Assembly: GCA_964396385.1 (NCBI GenBank)
Contig: CAYNFH010000235.1
Span: 1-9,676 of the forward strand
Direction of reading: 5' to 3'
DNA from: CAYNFH01 sp964396385
GTDB taxonomy: Bacteria > Armatimonadota > Chthonomonadetes > Chthonomonadales > CAJBBX01
Length of the DNA: 9,676 nucleotides
The notes beneath the pieces were generated by a model. It saw nothing but the letters and a program-made list of their open reading frames with translations. It made no database searches and was not told the DNA's origin. This document shows, one piece after another, positions 1 to 4,135 of this stretch. Both the position numbers and the translations under genes were made by a program. Numbering within the stretch: the first letter of the stretch is position 1; each line of letters opens with the position of its first letter.

Positions 1-1029
1 GAGGTCTCCTCCGCACCCGAGGGCGTGCTGATCGATTCCGCCTCGCCAACCATCCGTCACTGCCGCGTGCATGACTGCCGGAAGGGCGCGGCCTTCGATT
101 TCGACCACGGCGCGCAGGGCTTGCTCGACCAGTGCGAAGCAGCCAACACCGCCGGCTCGTCCATCTACGTTCGGCGGGGCAGCGCGCCCACCATACGGGG
201 GTGCAAGGTGCACGATACCGGCTGGGACGGCGTGCAGATCAATGATGACAGCACGCCCACAGTGGAGGACTGTGAGGCGTGGAAGGCCCACAGCAACGGG
301 CTCTCTTTCAATCACAGCAGCCCCACGGTCCGCCGGTGCTTGGTGCATGAGTGCGGATGGTACGGTATCTGGTCGCTCTTCTCCAGTCGCGGCTTGGTGG
401 AGGACTGCGAAGTGGCCAGCACACAGCAAGCGGGCATCACCATCTCAGACTCTTCGAATACGGTCGTCCGGCGGTGCCGGGTCCACGGCTGCGCGGGCAG
501 CGGGTTCCACTTTTACGCCCGCGGAACGGGGACGCTGGAGGCGTGCGAGGTGTGGGAGTGCGGCAACGGGATCAATCTGGATGGATGTGAAGCGGCGATC
601 ACCGGATGCCATCTGCACGACTCGCGGGACTGCGGCGTATGGGTGGGGAATGGCGGACACGGGATGGTGGAGCAGTGTGATTTTGCCCGTACCGCTGGCG
701 CCGCGATCATGGCGACGTCCGGCGGAGAGGTCACGGCGCACAAGTGCGTCGTACGCGATGCGCGGAACAATGGCATCTGGTTCTGGCGCGGTGGCCACGG
801 ATCTGCGATTGACTGCGACGTGTCCGGCTGCGCCTACTCGGGTGTCGCGGTGACGGCCAGCGACGTAACAGTGCGGATCTGCCGGCTAACAGGAAACGGC
901 GGAGCCGGCGTCTGGGTAAACGAGCGCGGCCGGGCCGAGATCACCAACTGCACGCTGTCCGATAACCATCAGGGGTCGATCCACGTGGACCCCGGCAGCC
1001 GCGCGGTGCAGCAGGCGAACAGAACGTAG
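1..1029 (+). CDS. Right-handed parallel beta-helix repeat protein with cysteine ladder (5' end outside window)
   Basis: The frame is open from base 1, so the gene starts upstream; the GTG at 25 lies inside a repeat-rich reading frame and has no reason to be the start. The visible 343 residues form 14 consecutive coils of about 22-24 residues with the pattern xPTVxxCxVHxCxxxGIxxxxxx. This is the pattern of the Beta_helix/NosD-like superfamily (pectate-lyase fold). Every one of the 14 coils has a Cys at the same position, just before the turn, and Gly-Ile/Val recurs about nine residues later. No catalytic residues or membrane segment can be named in this part. Proteins of this class are often surface or secreted, or are repeat modules attached to other domains; the missing N-terminus would decide. 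The gene ends with TAG, and the PhyH gene follows on the same strand. The fold is a confident call; the function is unknown. Confidence 0.85.
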   Translation, partial: EVSSAPEGVLIDSASPTIRHCRVHDCRKGAAFDFDHGAQGLLDQCEAANTAGSSIYVRRGSAPTIRGCKVHDTGWDGVQINDDSTPTVEDCEAWKAHSNGLSFNHSSPTVRRCLVHECGWYGIWSLFSSRGLVEDCEVASTQQAGITISDSSNTVVRRCRVHGCAGSGFHFYARGTGTLEACEVWECGNGINLDGCEAAITGCHLHDSRDCGVWVGNGGHGMVEQCDFARTAGAAIMATSGGEVTAHKCVVRDARNNGIWFWRGGHGSAIDCDVSGCAYSGVAVTASDVTVRICRLTGNGGAGVWVNERGRAEITNCTLSDNHQGSIHVDPGSRAVQQANRT

Positions 1030-1032
1030 GAA

Positions 1033-1107
1033 AGGAGCGTTGGAGTGATGGAGTCGCTTACCGGATTCCGGATCCCAGTACTCCAACACTCCAACACTCC
1101 AGGAGCG
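1033..1107. repeat. Inverted-repeat (MITE/REP-like) element flanked by a 7-bp direct repeat
   Basis: The 15-base arm TTGGAGTGATGGAGT (1040-1054) pairs with ACTCCAACACTCCAA (1080-1094) with one mismatch, around a 25-base loop. The right side carries a further ACTCC-type unit up to 1100. The core 1040-1100 is bracketed exactly by AGGAGCG at 1033-1039 and again at 1101-1107, as expected of a target-site duplication. The right-hand AGGAGCG contains the Shine-Dalgarno of the next gene. From memory, TTGGAGTATTGGAGT-type repeats are widespread between genes in environmental genomes. No transposase is present, so the element would be non-autonomous. Confidence 0.7.
1101..1105 (+). promoter_or_regulatory. 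Ribosome binding site setting the PhyH start
   Basis: AGGAG lies 5 bases before the ATG at 1111. The longer reading frame from GTG 1045 or ATG 1048 would translate the repeat element as an N-terminal extension unrelated to the family, so this site fixes the start at 1111. Confidence 0.75.
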
Positions 1108-1110
1108 CAA

Positions 1111-1746
1111 ATGCAAGTGGCAGATAAGGATCGAATCTACGGGGAGCAGGGATACCTGCTGGTGTCCGGCCTTATTCCGGAGCCGGTGTCGCGCCGGGCA
1201 GAGGAAGCTATGCGGAGGCTGGTGGAGCAGGGCGCGGCCAGCCACAAGCCGTACGATGAGGCGGACCTGCTGGCCTGCTACACGCCTGAATTCCTGGCGG
1301 TGGCCGCGCGGCTCGCCGGGGAGGACCCCGCCACCATCGCGCCGCCGAAGCGGGCCTATCCCATCAACGTACTGCCGCAACCCGGCCCGTGGCACTGGCC
1401 CCGGCCGCACATCGATCACGCCATCAAGGAGCACGGCTACAAGACCTTCCCGCGCGCTTTCCGCATCGCGACCATGACCTTTTTGAGCGACGTGGCGCCG
1501 CACGGGGGCGGTACCGTAGTATGGCCCGGCTCGCACCGGAAGCTCCAGGCCCTGGCGGAGTCCGATCCGGAGCGGTACGAGCTCATGTGGGCGCTCAACC
1601 AGGAGCTGGACCGCGCCGGCCTTGGCGAACCCGTGGAGCTGACCCCGCGCCGCGGGGACGTGCTCTTCTACCACTATCTGTGCGCCCACGCCGGCAGCAT
1701 GAACACCACGGACCGCCCCCGCCTCGCCATGAACGCGAAGTGGTAG
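1111..1746 (+). CDS. Phytanoyl-CoA dioxygenase (PhyH) family Fe(II)/2-oxoglutarate oxygenase
   Basis: This 211-residue cytoplasmic protein has no signal peptide or membrane segment. Seen in the sequence: an N-terminal helix region opening with GYLLVSGLIP, the iron-binding HxD at H100-I101-D102, the family-typical strand FLSDVAPHGGGTVVWPGSH (124-142), the distal iron ligand H193 in YLCAHAGS, and R204 in DRPRLAM, the expected 2-oxoglutarate anchor. All parts of the HxD...H facial triad are therefore present and the enzyme is probably active. Members hydroxylate very different small molecules (phytanoyl-CoA, ectoine, natural products), so the substrate cannot be read from the sequence. At 211 residues it is shorter than most PhyH proteins (about 250-300). 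The start at 1111 follows the AGGAG and omits about 22 repeat-derived codons. It lies downstream of the beta-helix gene in a likely operon. Confidence 0.9.
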   Translation: MQVADKDRIYGEQGYLLVSGLIPEPVSRRAEEAMRRLVEQGAASHKPYDEADLLACYTPEFLAVAARLAGEDPATIAPPKRAYPINVLPQPGPWHWPRPHIDHAIKEHGYKTFPRAFRIATMTFLSDVAPHGGGTVVWPGSHRKLQALAESDPERYELMWALNQELDRAGLGEPVELTPRRGDVLFYHYLCAHAGSMNTTDRPRLAMNAKW

Positions 1747-1790
1747 GGACGCAATACGCGCGGCGCGAATCCGATGTTTCGGCACCGGAT

Positions 1791-1796
1791 GGGAGG
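1791..1796 (+). promoter_or_regulatory. Ribosome binding site setting the HicB GTG start
   Basis: GGGAGG lies 7 bases before GTG at 1804. This favours the GTG over the in-frame ATGs at 1774 and 1789; the latter actually overlaps this site. The GTG start also gives the family-typical opening (V/M)KEYSVVYEQGP. Confidence 0.7.
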
Positions 1797-1803
1797 ATTG
1801 ACC

Positions 1804-2019
1804 GTGAAGGAGTATTCGGTTGTATATGAGCAAGGGCCGCGTAACTGGTCGGCCTATTCGCCTGATGTGCCTGGCTGTGTGGCTACCGGCAAGACACGGG
1901 AGGACGTGGAGACCAACTTCCGCAGCGCTCTCGAATTCCACCTCCGCTGCCTGCGCGAGTCCGGCGACCCGATTCCCGAACCAAGTACGGACGTAGGAAA
2001 GGTACAGGTTGCAGCCTAG
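1804..2019 (+). CDS. HicB-family small protein (antitoxin-like), no HicA partner
   Basis: This 71-residue protein has the HicB N-terminal fold (a partial RNase-H-like fold): EYSVVYEQGPRNWSAYSPDV, then PGCVATGKTREDVETN, then a helix with FHLRCLRESGDPIPEPS. All are hallmark blocks of the HicB-like antitoxin family. Classical HicB neutralises the HicA mRNA interferase and represses its own operon through a C-terminal DNA-binding domain. Here no HicA gene (a roughly 60-residue dsRNA-binding-like protein) fits in the 57 bases before it or the 24 bases after it, and no C-terminal ribbon-helix-helix or HTH is present. It is therefore a solitary, single-domain HicB, whose function is not established. 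It sits between the PhyH and deacetylase-like genes on the same strand. Confidence 0.85.
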   Translation: MKEYSVVYEQGPRNWSAYSPDVPGCVATGKTREDVETNFRSALEFHLRCLRESGDPIPEPSTDVGKVQVAA

Positions 2020-2020
2020 A

Positions 2021-2035
2021 CCTTCGTATAGAAGG
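2021..2035 (+). promoter_or_regulatory. Small hairpin overlapping the Shine-Dalgarno of the deacetylase-like gene
   Basis: CCTTC (2021-2025), loop GTATA, GAAGG (2031-2035) form a perfect 5-bp stem beginning one base after the HicB stop codon. The right arm covers four bases of the AAGGAG (2032-2037) used by the gene starting at 2044. A ribosome terminating on hicB would open the stem, which would couple the two genes translationally. The stem is short, so the effect is speculative. Confidence 0.35.
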
Positions 2036-2043
2036 AGCTCCAA

Positions 2044-3462
2044 ATGCCCATACCGACTGTTCTTTGTTATGACGTGGAGGACATCATCGCGCCGGAGGCG
2101 GATGATGCCGCTCTCTGGCTGGCCGGTATCCTGGCGGAGGAGGGGCTCACGGGCACCTTCATGGTGATGGGGGAGCTGGCCCGCCTCTGGGAGCGCCGGG
2201 GCCGGCGCGACGTGGTGGAGGCGCTGAAGCGGCACCATCTCGCCTTCCACTCCACCTGGCACTCGGTCCATCCGACCACCACCGAGATCTGCCTGGAGCG
2301 AGACTTCCGCGACGGCATGGAGGCGATCTGGGAGTGGGACCGGCAAGGGTGGGACGACGCGCAGCGGATCCTGGGCCGGCCGCTGCTGGGCTGGGCCCGA
2401 ACCGGCAACAGTTGGTCACCCTCCGTCATGGGCCTGATGGGCCGCAAGGGCCGGGCCTACGCCTACAGCCAGGTAAGGCTGCCCGGCCACAACGTCTGCT
2501 GGTTCGCCAACTGCCTGGGCTTCTACGGCGAGGGGGTGGGCGGCTTCGATCACACCTTCTACGACGACGCTCTGTTCGAGCAGAGGCTGGCAGAGGTCCG
2601 GCAAGGCGTAGACCGTCACGTCGCGGCGGAGTGGCGCGGGGCGCAGTGGCTCTGCTTCTTCGTCTGCCATCCGACGTGCGTGGTCCACACGGAGTTCTGG
2701 GACGCGGTGAACTTTGCCGCAGGGGCCAATCCTCCACGCGAAGAGTGGAAGCCCGCACGGAGGCATCCCGATTCGCTCATCCCCACCATGCAGAAGAACT
2801 ACCGCCGCCTCTGTGACTATCTCCGTTCCGACTCCCGGCTGCAGGTCGTAGGCTGGGGCGACTTGATCCGACGCTACGATGCCCAGCGGCCCTTCGCCAT
2901 GCAGGGCGAGCTGGAGGAGATTGCGCGCCGCATCGTAGACGAGAACCAGGTGATCTACACGGACCATTTCTCGGCGGCGGAGATCCTGGTGCTGCTGGCC
3001 CGTGCCGTCTGCCGGAACTCTACTCCCCCAGAATTGGGGGCTGGGGGGCATCACGCATACCCGCGTCCCACGGTCTACGGCCCGCTGGAGACGCCACCCG
3101 CATCTACAACCGTCTCACTACCGCGAGAGGCGCTGGTGCAGGCGGCGGCCGTCGTGGCCGAGACGCCGGAGTGGGGCTATCTGCCGGCAGCCATCGCGGT
3201 GGCAGGCGAGTCCGTAGGAATTGGCACGCTCTATGTACTGTTAGCACACGCCCTGCTGGGACGCGAGCGCGCTGAAGGGCCGCGAGATGCGCCCTATCCG
3301 GCCTCTGCCGACGCAGTGGCATCGGAAGTGGAGCGCGCCATTCCGGACTGGATCATTCACCCGCCCAACATGGATCTCTCCAATCTCCTTGAACAGACTC
3401 GCCTCCAGTGCTGGACCCTGAAGCCGGCATGGCCCCGGGAGAGCCTGCTCCCGCCGGCCTGA
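2044..3462 (+). CDS. NodB-fold polysaccharide-deacetylase-like protein with C-terminal repeat region
   Basis: This 472-residue protein starts at an ATG 6 bases after AAGGAG. Its N-terminal two-thirds resembles the glycoside hydrolase/deacetylase (beta/alpha) barrel: CYDVED (residues 8-13) fits the catalytic/metal Asp motif, GTFMVMGE (37-44) fits the next strand, and FHSTWHS (68-74) gives the metal-binding H69-x3-H73. A further His-containing strand is FFVCHPTCVVH (205-215). There is no signal peptide, so it looks cytoplasmic, unlike exported peptidoglycan or chitin deacetylases. From about 288 on there are two similar helical segments, IARRIVDENQVIYTDHFSAA with LLARAV (293-322) and AAAVVAETPEWGYLP with LLAHAL (367-404). 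They faintly recall pseudomurein-binding-type repeats. The linker between them contains a translated palindromic repeat (residues about 326-335). The substrate is unknown. The fold call is good; the deacetylase activity is inferred. Confidence 0.75.
   Translation: MPIPTVLCYDVEDIIAPEADDAALWLAGILAEEGLTGTFMVMGELARLWERRGRRDVVEALKRHHLAFHSTWHSVHPTTTEICLERDFRDGMEAIWEWDRQGWDDAQRILGRPLLGWARTGNSWSPSVMGLMGRKGRAYAYSQVRLPGHNVCWFANCLGFYGEGVGGFDHTFYDDALFEQRLAEVRQGVDRHVAAEWRGAQWLCFFVCHPTCVVHTEFWDAVNFAAGANPPREEWKPARRHPDSLIPTMQKNYRRLCDYLRSDSRLQVVGWGDLIRRYDAQRPFAMQGELEEIARRIVDENQVIYTDHFSAAEILVLLARAVCRNSTPPELGAGGHHAYPRPTVYGPLETPPASTTVSLPREALVQAAAVVAETPEWGYLPAAIAVAGESVGIGTLYVLLAHALLGRERAEGPRDAPYPASADAVASEVERAIPDWIIHPPNMDLSNLLEQTRLQCWTLKPAWPRESLLPPA
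3022..3049. repeat. REP-like G/C-tract palindrome embedded in frame in a coding sequence
   Basis: CCCCCA (3025-3030), loop GAAT, TGGGGG (3035-3040) form a perfect 6-bp stem. It is followed by CTGGGGGGC, which can compete for the C-tract. From memory, CCCCCAGAATTGGGGG followed by another G-run is a very common intergenic palindrome in cyanobacteria and other phyla. Here it is read in frame as STPPELGAGG in the linker of the deacetylase-like protein. Confidence 0.6.
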
Positions 3463-3473
3463 CCGCAAAAACC

Positions 3474-3499
3474 TGTAACAGACCCAACAGCCATCCGTC
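3474..3499 (+). promoter_or_regulatory. Candidate ECF-type promoter of the sigma/anti-sigma pair
   Basis: TGTAAC (3474-3479) and CGTC (3496-3499) are separated by 16 bases, in the 62-base gap before the sigma gene. An AAC-containing -35 and a CGTC -10 at 16-17 bases is the classical bipartite promoter of ECF sigma factors, which often transcribe their own gene. Transcription would start near 3505, just before the Shine-Dalgarno at 3513. Confidence 0.5.
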
Positions 3500-3512
3500 C
3501 TTCGGTCGACAC

Positions 3513-3519
3513 AAGGAGG
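3513..3519 (+). promoter_or_regulatory. Strong ribosome binding site of the sigma factor gene
   Basis: AAGGAGG lies 5 bases before ATG 3525. It decides this start over the in-frame ATG at 3408, which lies inside the previous gene and would add 39 residues unrelated to the sigma-70 region 2 fold. Confidence 0.8.
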
Positions 3520-3524
3520 ACGCG

Positions 3525-4133
3525 ATGGCTGTTTCGGCTCTCTACCACGCCCAGCAAAGCTCCGATCGGGTCTCAGATGAGCAGCTCGTAGAGCGGAGTC
3601 GCGCCGGCGACATGGAGGCGTTCGGGCAGATCTACGCTCGATACGAGCGCCCCGTATTCCGCTACGCTTTCTTTCTGCTCGGCCGCGAGGAGGATGCCGC
3701 GGACGTGAAGCAGGAGACGTTCCTCCGCGCCTACCACGCCTTGCGCACCTACCGCGCGGAGGCGCGGCTGCTCACCTGGCTGCTGCGCATCTGCGTCAAC
3801 CTCTGCCGGGACAGCCGGCGGTCGGCCGAATCCCGGAACCTCTCCGTCGGCTCCGCGGCGGAGATGGACCGGCTGCCGCTCACCGGGTCAGGCGAAGGCG
3901 GAGATCCGTACCTGGCCGCGGAGCGCGGGGAGGTCGTGCAGACCATCCTCAAAGCCCTGGACGGGCTGCCAGGAGCACTCCGAGAGGTGCTGGTCCTCTA
4001 TGAGATTGAAGGGCTTGACTACCGGCAGGTGGCGCAGGCGCTGGGCTGCTCGCTTCCGGCGGCGCGCGTTCGGGTGTTCCGGGCGCGGCAATGCCTCAAG
4101 GAGCGGGTGCATTCGATGTTGGGAGGGGTGTGA
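3525..4133 (+). CDS. ECF-type RNA polymerase sigma factor (sigma-70 family, RpoE-like)
   Basis: This 202-residue protein has the two-domain ECF layout and no region 1 or 3. Sigma region 2 covers about 22-100: RAGDMEAFGQIYARYERPVF, then EEDAADVKQETFLRAYHAL (core binding and -10 recognition), then the WLLRICVNLCRDSRR segment typical of region 2.4. A linker of about 40 residues precedes region 4 (about 138-195), with LDGLPGALREVLVLYEIEGL followed by the helix-turn-helix DYRQVAQALGCSLPAARVRVFRAR that reads the -35 element. It directs RNA polymerase to a small regulon, probably including its own gene through the candidate promoter at 3474. Its stop is 2 bases before the start of the zinc-finger membrane protein, the usual arrangement of an ECF sigma with its anti-sigma. 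The family call is secure; the regulon is unknown. Confidence 0.95.
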   Translation: MAVSALYHAQQSSDRVSDEQLVERSRAGDMEAFGQIYARYERPVFRYAFFLLGREEDAADVKQETFLRAYHALRTYRAEARLLTWLLRICVNLCRDSRRSAESRNLSVGSAAEMDRLPLTGSGEGGDPYLAAERGEVVQTILKALDGLPGALREVLVLYEIEGLDYRQVAQALGCSLPAARVRVFRARQCLKERVHSMLGGV

Positions 4134-4135
4134 CG

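Noticed and set aside
1045..1110. N-terminal extension of the PhyH gene from GTG 1045 or ATG 1048
   Set aside because: These codons are the inverted-repeat element; the AGGAG-ATG at 1101-1113 gives the family-consistent start.
886..2346. Long minus-strand open frame of 486 codons
   Set aside because: It lies antisense to three or four well-supported genes, shows no recognisable domain, and includes a translated repeat (VLEYWDPES-type text); it is a shadow of high-GC coding sequence.
3498..3517. TCCTT pairing with AAGGA of the sigma gene's Shine-Dalgarno
   Set aside because: The stem is only five bases, and the left arm lies upstream of the transcription start predicted from the candidate promoter.
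3408..3524. Upstream start of the sigma factor at 3408, overlapping the deacetylase-like gene
   Set aside because: It has no ribosome binding site and adds a non-conserved tail; ATG 3525 follows a near-perfect AAGGAGG.
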